Assembly: GCF_016428855.1 (NCBI RefSeq)
Contig: NZ_JAELTN010000018.1
Span: 1 to 64,000, forward strand
DNA: 64,000 nucleotides
Origin: Pedobacter sp. ASV28
GTDB taxonomy: Bacteria; Bacteroidota; Bacteroidia; Sphingobacteriales; Sphingobacteriaceae
Direction: 5' to 3'
Under the pieces are notes generated by a model. It had not been told where the DNA came from, did not search any database, and worked only from the letters and a program-made list of their open reading frames with translations. A program made the position numbers and the translations under genes. Below, piece by piece: positions 26,362-34,190 of the stretch; position 1 is the first letter of the stretch, and every line of letters starts with the position of its first letter.

Positions 26362-26838
26362 ATGAAAAAGATATTCACAGTAGTTGCACTTGCAGTAGTT
26401 TTGGCCTCTTGTGGGAAAAGTGCAAAACAGGAAGCTTTGGAAAAACAGCAGGCTTTAACGGCCATAAAAGATAGTTTGAAATTAGATAGTTTTAAACGTG
26501 CAGAAGCTGAAAATGAAAAAATAAAACAAGACGAACAACATATAGCTGAGCTTGCTGCAGCGAAACGTAGCGCTGCTTCAGCGGCCTACTCTTCTAGTGG
26601 TACGGTAACTAACTCATCGGCAGGACAGACCACTACACAGGCCAATAAGAAAAAAGGTTGGAGTGATGCGGCTAAAGGTACGGTCATAGGCGCGGGGGTA
26701 GGTGCATTGACAGGTGTCTTGATTGATAAAAAAGATGGTCGTGGAGCAATTATAGGAGGCTTGACCGGTGCTGGTGCTGGCTATGTTATAGGCAGGGCTG
26801 AAGATAGAAAAAGTGGTCGAGTGCAGAAAAAACAATAA
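26362..26838 (+). CDS. Glycine-zipper lipoprotein (YMGG-like)
   Basis: The 158-residue protein has a lipoprotein signal with LASC (Cys17). A charged, probably coiled-coil stretch (about 20-75, many Glu, Lys, Ala) and a Ser/Thr-rich linker lead to a glycine-zipper region (about 105-145: GTVIGAGVGALTGVLID, GAIIGGLTGAGAGYVIGRA). Glycine zippers of this type insert into or pack against membranes. It is probably bound to the outer membrane as a small structural or stress-related lipoprotein. Function unknown; monocistronic. Confidence 0.85.
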   Translation: MKKIFTVVALAVVLASCGKSAKQEALEKQQALTAIKDSLKLDSFKRAEAENEKIKQDEQHIAELAAAKRSAASAAYSSSGTVTNSSAGQTTTQANKKKGWSDAAKGTVIGAGVGALTGVLIDKKDGRGAIIGGLTGAGAGYVIGRAEDRKSGRVQKKQ

Positions 26839-26997
26839 TTCCATCATATATGATGAATGTCCATGATTTTTACAGATTATGGGCATTTTTATTGAATAAG
26901 AATTAATTTCAAAAGAATAATGAGAAACATTTACAGATAAATAGTGTTTTAAAATTACAATAAAGCATGTTACTTTGTTGTGTAAAACTAAAGCTTT

Positions 26998-27375
26998 ATG
27001 AAAACCAATCTTATAGAAATTTTCCAATCCATACGGGCCGTGATGCAACCTTATGAAACATTGGGGTTGAATGCCAGGTTAAGCTCAGATACTGTTTATG
27101 AGTTGTGGAGTGAAAGAAATGTAATGATTGATGGCCAGAAAAAAAATGAACTCTATTTTGCTGGACTTAAAATATTAAAAAATCATGTTGGATTTTATTT
27201 TATGCCAGTACATCAAACCTCAGAAATCAAGGTGGTTTTCCATCCTTCGCTATTTAAACTATTAAAAGGATTATCTTGCTTTCAAATTAATAAACTGGAT
27301 GATGCATTATTAGAGCAGATCGCCGATGCTTTAGACAAAGGTTTTAAAATATATAAAAAGAACGAGTGGGTTTAA
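26998..27375 (+). CDS. DUF1801/YdhG-like small protein
   Basis: The 125-residue soluble protein opens with IFQSIRAVMQPYETLGL and shows YFAGLKILKNHVGFYFMPV, then LLKGLSCFQINKLDDALLEQ. That order matches DUF1801-type (YdhG-like) proteins, an alpha/beta fold of unknown function widespread in bacteria. The match is judged from motif pattern only. It is followed directly by a gene whose GTG start overlaps its stop by 10 bp, so both may be one transcript. A near-consensus box TTACTTTG lies about 25 nt upstream. Confidence 0.6.
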   Translation: MKTNLIEIFQSIRAVMQPYETLGLNARLSSDTVYELWSERNVMIDGQKKNELYFAGLKILKNHVGFYFMPVHQTSEIKVVFHPSLFKLLKGLSCFQINKLDDALLEQIADALDKGFKIYKKNEWV

Positions 27376-28217
27376 ATCCTTTATTTCAAGAAGATTTCTT
27401 TCTGAACTTACAAAATGAATATCATTCTGTAAGTATGGTAGAGGTAGAACCATTTTATATCATTGATATTAAAAAGATCGTGTTTGTACACTTGGTACCC
27501 TTGGATAATCTATTTCTGCCTGAGCAGTTGCTGTCGCTACAGACAAAGTATCAGGAAAGAGGCTTGTTGTTGGTGCATTTATGGGAGGATGTCTGGTTTT
27601 CCAAAAGAGAACAGGTATTAAGTAGAATTAGATCCTTTTGTGGCCATAACAAAAGCTTGTATGCCCGGAAAACTGAGATCATTGCATTGGATCAAAAGCA
27701 AACCTCAGTCTTTCTGAACGAAAATCACTTACAGGGATACGTAAAGGCAAAATATAATTACGGAATAACCCTTAATGGTAATTTGGTTGCTGTTGGATGC
27801 TTCAGTCATGTTCGACCCATGAAAAGTAAGGGGGTGGCCTACCAGTCGGCTGAATTGGTACGTTTTGCTACGAAATCTGGCTATACGATAATAGGTGGCC
27901 TAAGTAAGCTGATAAAATATTTCCTGCAACAAGTTCAGGTCAATGACCTGATGACTTATGCCGATAGAGATTGGTCCTTAGGTAAAGGATATCATAAATT
28001 GGGCTTTAGGCAGTCTGATATCACACCTCCAGCTTTTTTATATGTAGAGATAAAAACATTGAACAGGTATTTTCCTCATCGTTTGCCTAAAGAAATTCTT
28101 AATGCCTATCAAGCACAAAATATTTTAAATTTGGATGATTTTATACTACAAAGAGGCTTTGTGAAATTATTTAATACGGGGAATCTTAAATATCATCTTT
28201 ATACTAACAACGATTAA
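27366..28217 (+). CDS. Unknown protein with phage/homing-endonuclease-associated GNAT-like domain
   Basis: The 283-residue protein is not assigned to a studied family. The N-terminal part (about 20-95) includes LLLVHLWEDVWFSKREQVLS. A central block (about 115-215) reads FLNENHLQGYVKAKYNYGI, LNGNLVAVGCFSHVRPM, AELVRFATKSGYTIIGGLSK and MTYADRDWSLGKGYHKLGF. That block resembles a domain found at the end of some phage homing-endonuclease-type proteins; the closing GYHKLGF and the strand order recall GNAT acetyltransferases. The GTG start (27366) overlaps the DUF1801-like gene; an ATG at 27435 is an alternative. It overlaps miaA by 1 bp (TAATG), so the three are probably co-transcribed. Confidence 0.6.
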   Translation: MGLNPLFQEDFFLNLQNEYHSVSMVEVEPFYIIDIKKIVFVHLVPLDNLFLPEQLLSLQTKYQERGLLLVHLWEDVWFSKREQVLSRIRSFCGHNKSLYARKTEIIALDQKQTSVFLNENHLQGYVKAKYNYGITLNGNLVAVGCFSHVRPMKSKGVAYQSAELVRFATKSGYTIIGGLSKLIKYFLQQVQVNDLMTYADRDWSLGKGYHKLGFRQSDITPPAFLYVEIKTLNRYFPHRLPKEILNAYQAQNILNLDDFILQRGFVKLFNTGNLKYHLYTNND

Positions 28218-29152
28218 TGTCTGAAAAGAACCTATTGATCATATTAGGTGCTACTGCATCTGGGAAAACCAACTTGGCGGCTTATTTGGCCCATCGGTTT
28301 AATGGCGAAATTATCAGTGCAGATAGTAGACAGGTTTTTAGAGGTATGGATATTGGTACGGGAAAAGATTTGGGTGAATACCGGGTGGGAGAAATTAATA
28401 TTCCCTATCATTTGATTGATATTAAAGATGCAGGAGAGCGTTACCAAGTAAATGCCTTTAAAAATGATTTTTATCAAGCTTTTGAGCATATAAAAGCAAA
28501 AAATAAATTGCCTATTTTATGCGGAGGCACAGGGATGTACATTCATAGTATTTTACAGAATCATGAGCTTACCGCTGTTCCAGTTAATTTTGATTTAAGG
28601 CAAGAATTACAATTGCTAAGTAAGGATGATTTACAAAAAAGATTAAATGCTTATCCAGAACATTTAAGAAAACATGCTGATTATAGCTCATTAAAAAGAT
28701 TAGTTAGAGCAATAGAAATTGCTGATTTTTTGAGTTATAATGATCTTGATGTTGAAGAAAGAGCAAAATTGGTTCCTGTTGTGATTGGTTTAGTGAACAA
28801 AGTAGAAATACGCCGAAAAAAAATTATCGAACGCTTAGACTATAGGTTGGCCAATGGACTGATAGAAGAGGTTGAACTGCTGCTAAAAAAAGGAGTAAGT
28901 GAAGATATGATCAATTTCTATGGCTTGGAATATAAGTTTGTAATGGCGCACCTAAATGGAACATTGAGTTTGGCTGCCTTAAAAGAACGTTTAGGGGTGG
29001 CTATTTGTCAGTTTGCCAAACGACAGATGACCTTTTTTAGAAAGATGGAAAAAGATGGAGTACAAATTAATTGGATAACGGTAGACGATGATAAGAGGCT
29101 TTCAAAAAATATGGCTGAACAGCTTATACAGCATGAATTTGATTTAAAATAA
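28217..29152 (+). CDS. miaA: tRNA dimethylallyltransferase (MiaA)
   Basis: MiaA attaches a dimethylallyl group to N6 of A37 in tRNAs that read codons starting with U. The 311-residue protein has the P-loop LGATASGKTNLA, IISADSRQVFRGMDIGTGKD, GGTGMYIHSIL, the RLVRAIEI motif, GLIEEVELLL and the C-terminal FAKRQMTFFRKM. The GTGKD and FAKRQMTFF variants differ from the classic GTAKP and YAKRQ(L)TWF forms, so this may be a divergent or second MiaA. The ATG overlaps the stop of the upstream gene. The downstream methylase gene starts 15 bp after its stop. Confidence 0.88.
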   Translation: MSEKNLLIILGATASGKTNLAAYLAHRFNGEIISADSRQVFRGMDIGTGKDLGEYRVGEINIPYHLIDIKDAGERYQVNAFKNDFYQAFEHIKAKNKLPILCGGTGMYIHSILQNHELTAVPVNFDLRQELQLLSKDDLQKRLNAYPEHLRKHADYSSLKRLVRAIEIADFLSYNDLDVEERAKLVPVVIGLVNKVEIRRKKIIERLDYRLANGLIEEVELLLKKGVSEDMINFYGLEYKFVMAHLNGTLSLAALKERLGVAICQFAKRQMTFFRKMEKDGVQINWITVDDDKRLSKNMAEQLIQHEFDLK

Positions 29153-29167
29153 TTGCATCTTCGTGCT

Positions 29168-30295
29168 ATGGATAAAAAAGTAAAACCAATTATTAAGTGG
29201 ACTGGAGGGAAGTACAGGGAATTTACTTTATTCAAGGACTATATTCCTGCTTTTGAACGTTATATAGAGCCATTTTTTGGAGGGGGGGGCGTATTCTTTG
29301 CCCTACAACCTAAAACAGAAGCCATCATAAATGATAAAAGCAGTGATTTAATTAAATTCTATAAGCATATAAACAATAGTGAATTTAAAGATAAAATCTA
29401 TGAGTATGCAGATGCCTGGGAAGAAATGACCGGGTTGTGTGATGAGCTATGGGAGGACTGTGCACCAGCGTTTACCACTTTTATAAAACAAGAAAAGGAC
29501 CTTATAGCTTTTCAAGAGAAGTTTACAACAGCCATTCCTATACGTATATCTAAATATAAAGCCATAAATTCTGAAGATTTTATGGTTGATAAACTGTTGT
29601 TTATGAAGTTTTTAATTGGAAGTATATCAGATAAGGCTTTACGTATTCGGCGCATCTGTGAGAAAGAAAAGCGCATATTCAATACCTCAGAATTAAAAGA
29701 TCATTTTCATACCGGATTAAAAAGTGGCATGTATCTTTTTTTTAGAAATTTAATGAATAGGGCTTTTCATGGAGACATTTCAATTTCTGAGCCTAAATCA
29801 GCTGCCAATTGGTACTTTGTTAGGGAGTTTTGTTATGCTGCTATGTTTAGGTACAATGCCAAGGGCGAATTTAATATACCATACGGAGGAATAGCTTATA
29901 ACAACAAGAATTTTAGACAAAAGGCCGATCTGATTTTTGAAGAGGCTACCCAAAAACTTTTCGAACGTACCGAAATCTTTAACCAGGATTTCGAAAAACT
30001 GTTGAATGATCTTACCTTAACTCCAACCGATTTTATTTTTTTAGATCCGCCATATGATAGTGAATTTTCTGAATACGACCAGAATGCTTTTACTAAGGAC
30101 GACCAAAAACGTTTAGCCAGATTTCTGATTAATTGTGCGGCAAAATGGATGGTAGTGATTAAGGAAACAAAATATATTCGTGAAATATATTCTGATTCTC
30201 GGGTTAAAATGCTAACTTTTGGAAAACATTATACTTATAATGTGAGAGGACGAAATGATAGAAAAGTGACACATTTAATCATTACCAATTATTAA
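29168..30295 (+). CDS. Dam-type (D12 class) DNA adenine-N6 methyltransferase
   Basis: The 375-residue protein has the D12-class motifs: KWTGGKYREF at the N-terminus, IEPFFGGGGVFFAL (SAM-binding motif I, about 34-46) and FIFLDPPYDSEF (catalytic DPPY, about 293-296). Between them lies a long target-recognition region (about 60-250). D12 enzymes such as Dam and M.DpnII methylate adenine, often in GATC, but the long middle part leaves the target sequence open. The ATG at 29168 is preferred over a TTG at 29153 because the conserved motif begins within ten residues. A probable restriction endonuclease gene follows 102 bp downstream, so this is likely the methylase of a type II system. Confidence 0.9.
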   Translation: MDKKVKPIIKWTGGKYREFTLFKDYIPAFERYIEPFFGGGGVFFALQPKTEAIINDKSSDLIKFYKHINNSEFKDKIYEYADAWEEMTGLCDELWEDCAPAFTTFIKQEKDLIAFQEKFTTAIPIRISKYKAINSEDFMVDKLLFMKFLIGSISDKALRIRRICEKEKRIFNTSELKDHFHTGLKSGMYLFFRNLMNRAFHGDISISEPKSAANWYFVREFCYAAMFRYNAKGEFNIPYGGIAYNNKNFRQKADLIFEEATQKLFERTEIFNQDFEKLLNDLTLTPTDFIFLDPPYDSEFSEYDQNAFTKDDQKRLARFLINCAAKWMVVIKETKYIREIYSDSRVKMLTFGKHYTYNVRGRNDRKVTHLIITNY

Positions 30296-30397
30296 ATGAT
30301 GAAGAAACTGCATGATTCCCCACCTCATATGGGCATGGATAGATCATGATACCTTCGTGTAAGGGTAAGACTTCATCAATATTGAAAAATAATACGG

Positions 30398-31015
30398 ATG
30401 AAAGAATACCTGCAAATAGAACCCTATGTTTTTAATTGCAATGATTGTCCAACTCCCTGTGACGGTCAAAGTAAGATGAATTATCAATTTGAAGATGATT
30501 TAAGCTTTTCTGAATATTATGAACATCAATTGATTGGGTATGTCAATAAATCTACCTCTTTTTCAGCTTGTAAAACGACTGAGAAGGGATATCCCGATAT
30601 TGAAGTAAAAGATAGGAAAGGCAAAATATTCTATATAGAAGTAAAAGTGCAACGCCGCACCTTTATGAGTATAGAAACAAAAATTCCATACAGCGGATTA
30701 AAACCTTCTGAAACTGTAGCGCTTAATTTGAGCGATTTAGAACGGTATTTTGGACTAGAACAAGACCATAACCTTCAAATATTTATTTTTTGGGCATTGC
30801 TAAATCGTCCATGTGTACTAGGGGAAGAGGAAGCAAATTACTATTATCGTTTGGTTTCGGAGCTAAAACCCATATGGCAAAAAGAAGGCGATAAAAGAAA
30901 GTTTAGGCGAAAAAGTGGAAAGGGAGATGAAGTAGATGGAAAGCATAAAGGGGTTACGGTTAATTACCATTTTAGTTTAAAAGAATTAAAACTGTGGGAT
31001 AAAAAGCTCTTTTAA
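30398..31015 (+). CDS. Putative PD-(D/E)XK restriction endonuclease
   Basis: The 205-residue protein is not recognised as a named enzyme. It shows a PD-(D/E)XK nuclease core: GYPDIEV (Asp67), then KIFYIEVKVQRR with Glu81-x-Lys83, where spacing and strand pattern fit. An N-terminal cysteine cluster (CNDCPTPC, Cys14, 17, 21) may bind metal. It follows a D12 adenine methylase on the same strand after 102 bp, the usual arrangement of a type II restriction-modification pair. The C-terminal third is lysine-rich (RKFRRKSGKGDE), as in DNA-binding proteins. The restriction role is inferred from context and motif; cleavage specificity is unknown. Confidence 0.65.
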   Translation: MKEYLQIEPYVFNCNDCPTPCDGQSKMNYQFEDDLSFSEYYEHQLIGYVNKSTSFSACKTTEKGYPDIEVKDRKGKIFYIEVKVQRRTFMSIETKIPYSGLKPSETVALNLSDLERYFGLEQDHNLQIFIFWALLNRPCVLGEEEANYYYRLVSELKPIWQKEGDKRKFRRKSGKGDEVDGKHKGVTVNYHFSLKELKLWDKKLF

Positions 31016-31242
31016 CCTTTAATTGTTCATTTTTCTATACAGTTTGAGCTTCTAAAAATATTTCTGTAACAAAAGAAGCTACTATAGTTTTAAAAGCTTT
31101 AAGTTGTTGTTGTATAGCGACTTGATAGTACTATTTGAGTGCTTTCAAAGTTGGCATGGCATGCTGTTTGCTTATCTGTTTTCAATTGGTGGGATCATCA
31201 ATCATAAAAAAATAATAACAATAAAACTTAAAAGTAAGAAAA

Positions 31243-31749
31243 ATGAAAAAGTATACAAAAATCGTAGCCGTTGCAGCAGCTGCATTAGCTATATTCTTTA
31301 CAACTAATGTAAATGCTCAATCTGCACCAAAATTTGGTATTGGATTAAATGTAGGTGTTCCAACACAAACAGGGTATAGTTTTGCGATAGGAGGTGATAT
31401 TCGTTATCAATTTGATATTGATAAACAATTATCGGTTCCCTTAACAACAGGTTATACTAATATTTCCATTAAAGATACTTATGGTGGTGGTAGCTTTGGT
31501 TATATTCCTGTGAAAGCTGGTCTTAAGTATTTTTTTAATGAAACAGGAGCTGGAGTATATGGTTTAGGTGAGGTGGGAGCTGCTTTTGGCACCAACTCTG
31601 GTTCGGGAACCTCATTTGTTTATTCACCTGTGGTGGGCTATGCATGGAGTAGCGGTCTTGACTTAGGTGTTAAGTATGAGGGGTTAACTAAAAGTGGGGC
31701 TAATAATGGCTATGTAGGCCTGAGATTGGCTTATGGTTTCAAACTTTAA
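31243..31749 (+). CDS. Outer-membrane beta-barrel protein
   Basis: The 168-residue protein has a signal peptide cut after VNAQ. The mature part has alternating hydrophobic and polar strands rich in Gly and aromatic residues: FGIGLNVGVPTQTGYSFAIG, GYIPVKAGLKYFF, VYGLGEVGAAFG, then a terminal strand GYVGLRLAYGFKL ending in Leu. About eight strands fit a small outer-membrane barrel of the OmpW/OprD-like beta-barrel group typical of Bacteroidota. Its cargo or role is unknown. A terminator lies at 31793-31822, so it is probably monocistronic. Confidence 0.82.
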   Translation: MKKYTKIVAVAAAALAIFFTTNVNAQSAPKFGIGLNVGVPTQTGYSFAIGGDIRYQFDIDKQLSVPLTTGYTNISIKDTYGGGSFGYIPVKAGLKYFFNETGAGVYGLGEVGAAFGTNSGSGTSFVYSPVVGYAWSSGLDLGVKYEGLTKSGANNGYVGLRLAYGFKL

Positions 31750-31792
31750 AGAACCAATGTGAAGAAATTATAATCAGAATATAATTTTACAG

Positions 31793-31822
31793 AGCCTCGA
31801 TAATTTTATCGAGGCTTTTTTT
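31793..31822 (+). terminator. Intrinsic terminator after the barrel gene
   Basis: AGCCTCGATA (31793-31802) pairs with TATCGAGGCT (31807-31816) around ATTT and is followed by a run of seven T. Confidence 0.93.
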
Positions 31823-31920
31823 GTGAATTTAGAATTATAAATGCTATTTTGAGCAAAAAACAAAACTTCTAATGATCGACTTTACTTTATTGAAATGTAA
31901 GGCCGTAAGAATTATAAATA

Positions 31921-32457
31921 ATGCAAGTAAGAAATTATTTTGGCGTGGTTGCAATATCGATTTTAATGGCTTGCAACAGCACAAACAAATCAACAACCGC
32001 CACAGATACCCTGTCGGTTGAAAAAGTGGAGGGCAAGGTTGCTGACCTGCATATCGCTGACGAAAAACTTCAGACCATCTTCTCGGCCTATATCAAGCTA
32101 AAAGATGAACTTGTATCAACAAATTTTGAAGCAGCTAAACCGGCCGCAACAACCTTGGCAACTTTATTAAAAGGCTATAATGGATGTGAAAATGCTGCCA
32201 TTTTAACGCAGAAAATAGCAACGGCAAAGGATATTGCAGCCCAACGAAAAGAATTCACGAGCTTAAATACGGAACTTGTTCCGGTATTTCAACATACAGT
32301 GCTTACTTCTGGAACTATATATGTACAGCACTGCCCTATGGCCAACAAAGGAGATGGGGGAGATTGGCTGTCTACTGAAAAGAAAATCCAAAACCCATAT
32401 TATGGGTCGGAAATGATGGAGTGCGGAGCAGTAATAGCAGAGGTGAAAGCTAAATAA
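31921..32457 (+). CDS. DUF3347 domain lipoprotein, possible metal binding
   Basis: The 178-residue protein has a lipoprotein signal with LMAC (Cys18). A helical domain (about 50-130) carries AYIKLKDELVSTNFEAA. The C-terminal part has IYVQHCPMANKGDGGDWLS and QNPYYGSEMMECGAVI, the DUF3347 signature with His, Cys and Met residues suited to copper or another soft metal. DUF3347 domains often accompany RND-type heavy-metal efflux systems, but none is present here. It is probably a periplasm-facing lipoprotein; the metal is an inference from the residues. Confidence 0.85.
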   Translation: MQVRNYFGVVAISILMACNSTNKSTTATDTLSVEKVEGKVADLHIADEKLQTIFSAYIKLKDELVSTNFEAAKPAATTLATLLKGYNGCENAAILTQKIATAKDIAAQRKEFTSLNTELVPVFQHTVLTSGTIYVQHCPMANKGDGGDWLSTEKKIQNPYYGSEMMECGAVIAEVKAK

Positions 32458-32550
32458 TACAGGCAAAAATGTAACAACTATGTATCCGTATGGAGCATAA
32501 ATTTTTATAATCAGAAATAACTACTTATACTTATATAAAATTTTAAATAT

Positions 32551-33819
32551 ATGTCGACTACTGCAGAAATTAAGATAGATGGAAAGACTTATGAATTTCC
32601 GGTTATTACAGGTACGGAGGGAGAAAAAGCTATCGATATTTCAAAATTAAGAGACCTTACCGGTCACATCACCTTAGACTTAGGTTACAAGAATACAGGA
32701 TCTACCAAGAGTGCAATCACTTTTTTGGATGGGGAATTGGGTGTTTTGAAATATCGTGGATATCCTATTGAAGAGCTAGCTGAAAAAGCATCATTCTTAG
32801 AAGTTGCCTATTTATTGATCTATGGTGAACTGCCATCACAAGAGACCTTGGAAAAGTTTCAGAAAGACATCAGTATGCATACCTTGATTCATGAGGATAT
32901 GAAGAAATTCTTTGATGGATATCCTTCGAAATCACATCCTATGGCCCAATTGTCTTCATTGGTTTGTTCCCTTTCTACTTTCTATCCAGAAAGTTTAGAA
33001 GCTAACCAATCAGAAGAAGAAAAAAATCTTACGATCATTAAAATGTTGGCCAAAATGACAACCATTGTGGCTTTCATCTATAAGAAATCTTTAGGTCATC
33101 CCCTAATTTATCCTAAAAATAAATACGATTACATCACCAACTATTTATGGATGACTTTTGGTCAACGCACCGAAGATTTTGAACCAAATCCAAAAGTGGT
33201 AAGTGCAATGAACAAATTATTGATCCTTCATGCGGACCATGAGCAGAATTGTTCAACTTCTACCGTGAGAATTGTAGGCTCTTCAGATTGTAACCTATAT
33301 GCTTCTATTTCTGCTGGTATTTCAGCGCTTTGGGGTCCATTGCACGGTGGCGCCAATCAGGCCGTAATTGAAATGTTGGAAAGAATTAAAGAAGACGGTG
33401 GAGATACCGATAAATGGATTGCAAAAGCTAAGGATAAGAATGATCCATTTAGAATGATGGGTTTTGGTCACCGCGTTTACAAAAACTTCGATCCAAGAGC
33501 TAAAATCATTAAAAAAGCTTGTGATGATATCTTAGAAAGTTTAGGCATTAACGATCCTGTACTGGAAATTGCAAAAAAACTAGAGCAGGCTGCTTTAACA
33601 GATCAATATTTTATCGACCGTAAATTATATCCAAATGTAGATTTCTACTCTGGTATTATTTACAGGGCATTGGGCTTCCCTTCAGAAATGTTTACTGTAC
33701 TTTTTGCGTTGGGACGTCTACCAGGATGGATTGCACAATGGAAAGAGATGAGAACCAACAAAGAACCTATTGGCAGACCTCGCCAAATTTATGTTGGAGA
33801 TGTAGATAAGCACTTGTAA
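32551..33819 (+). CDS. gltA: Citrate synthase
   Basis: The enzyme condenses acetyl-CoA and oxaloacetate to citrate, the entry step of the TCA cycle. The 422-residue protein is of type II (hexameric) length. Family motifs are clear: FLDGELGVLKYRGYPIEELA, catalytic His in LLILHADHEQN, second His in GPLHGGANQAV, GFGHRVYKNFDPRA, and catalytic Asp in YPNVDFYSGIIYRALGF. It is monocistronic with a terminator at 33860-33884. The upstream 90 bp is AT-rich and lacks a clean TAnnTTTG box. Confidence 0.97.
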   Translation: MSTTAEIKIDGKTYEFPVITGTEGEKAIDISKLRDLTGHITLDLGYKNTGSTKSAITFLDGELGVLKYRGYPIEELAEKASFLEVAYLLIYGELPSQETLEKFQKDISMHTLIHEDMKKFFDGYPSKSHPMAQLSSLVCSLSTFYPESLEANQSEEEKNLTIIKMLAKMTTIVAFIYKKSLGHPLIYPKNKYDYITNYLWMTFGQRTEDFEPNPKVVSAMNKLLILHADHEQNCSTSTVRIVGSSDCNLYASISAGISALWGPLHGGANQAVIEMLERIKEDGGDTDKWIAKAKDKNDPFRMMGFGHRVYKNFDPRAKIIKKACDDILESLGINDPVLEIAKKLEQAALTDQYFIDRKLYPNVDFYSGIIYRALGFPSEMFTVLFALGRLPGWIAQWKEMRTNKEPIGRPRQIYVGDVDKHL

Positions 33820-33859
33820 TACAAAAGAACTCTCTTTACAACCAAATATATTAATTGCT

Positions 33860-33884
33860 AAGCCGGTGGATTGCCGGCTTTTTA
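33860..33884 (+). terminator. Intrinsic terminator of gltA
   Basis: AAGCCGG (33860-33866) pairs with CCGGCTT (33874-33880), and a T run follows. Confidence 0.85.
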
Positions 33885-33992
33885 GCGTTAAAAGATTTCT
33901 GTTTTGGTATTTATTAGAAAATCCAGTAGCGCTATTTCATGGCAAATAGTAACCCCGCTTTCTGCCATTCCCTTTTTGTGTTTTGTTTAACC

Positions 33993-34073
33993 TGTCATTA
34001 AGAGAAATGAGAGATCTGTTTTCTGGACTGCATAAACATAAATTTGTTGTTCTTCATTACATTAAGAATGATA
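33993..34073. repeat. Degenerate dispersed-repeat remnant (inverted arms)
   Basis: TGTCATTAAGAGAAATGA at the left and the reverse complement of the right end (TATCATTCTTAATGTAATGA) are imperfect inverted arms. The pattern resembles the GTCATTnCGA...GAnATCT intergenic repeats common in Bacteroidota genomes. Only one copy is in the window, so this is a resemblance, not a confirmed family. Confidence 0.4.
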
Positions 34074-34094
34074 AGCAAAAACAAAAGTTTTCTG

Positions 34095-34132
34095 CTGCCA
34101 TCTAGCAGGCAACAAGGTGTACTAGATGGCAG
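34095..34132. other. 11-bp perfect inverted repeat, possible transcript end
   Basis: CTGCCATCTAG (34095-34105) and CTAGATGGCAG (34122-34132) flank a 16-nt loop; TTTTAT follows on the plus strand. It lies between convergent gltA and the DUF3667 gene and may be a weak terminator or structured RNA element. Together with the region 33885-34094 it fills the 371-bp gap between gltA and DUF3667; no gene was seen there. Confidence 0.5.
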
Positions 34133-34190
34133 TTTTATAACAAGATGTATTTAAGATTGTCAAAGTCTAATAAAGGTAAAAAAGGTCTAA

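Noticed and set aside
26842..26855. CATCATATATGATG palindrome after the glycine-zipper gene
   Set aside because: It is short, AT-rich and lacks a T-tract, and palindromes of this length are expected by chance in such DNA.
27366..31015. Idea that miaA, the GNAT-like gene and the restriction-modification pair form a single defence island
   Set aside because: MiaA is a housekeeping tRNA enzyme and no further defence or mobility genes flank the region, so only the methylase-nuclease pair is put forward.
31104..31307. Plus-strand open frame overlapping the start of the outer-membrane barrel gene
   Set aside because: It overlaps the signal-peptide codons of a clear gene in another frame and shows no family features.
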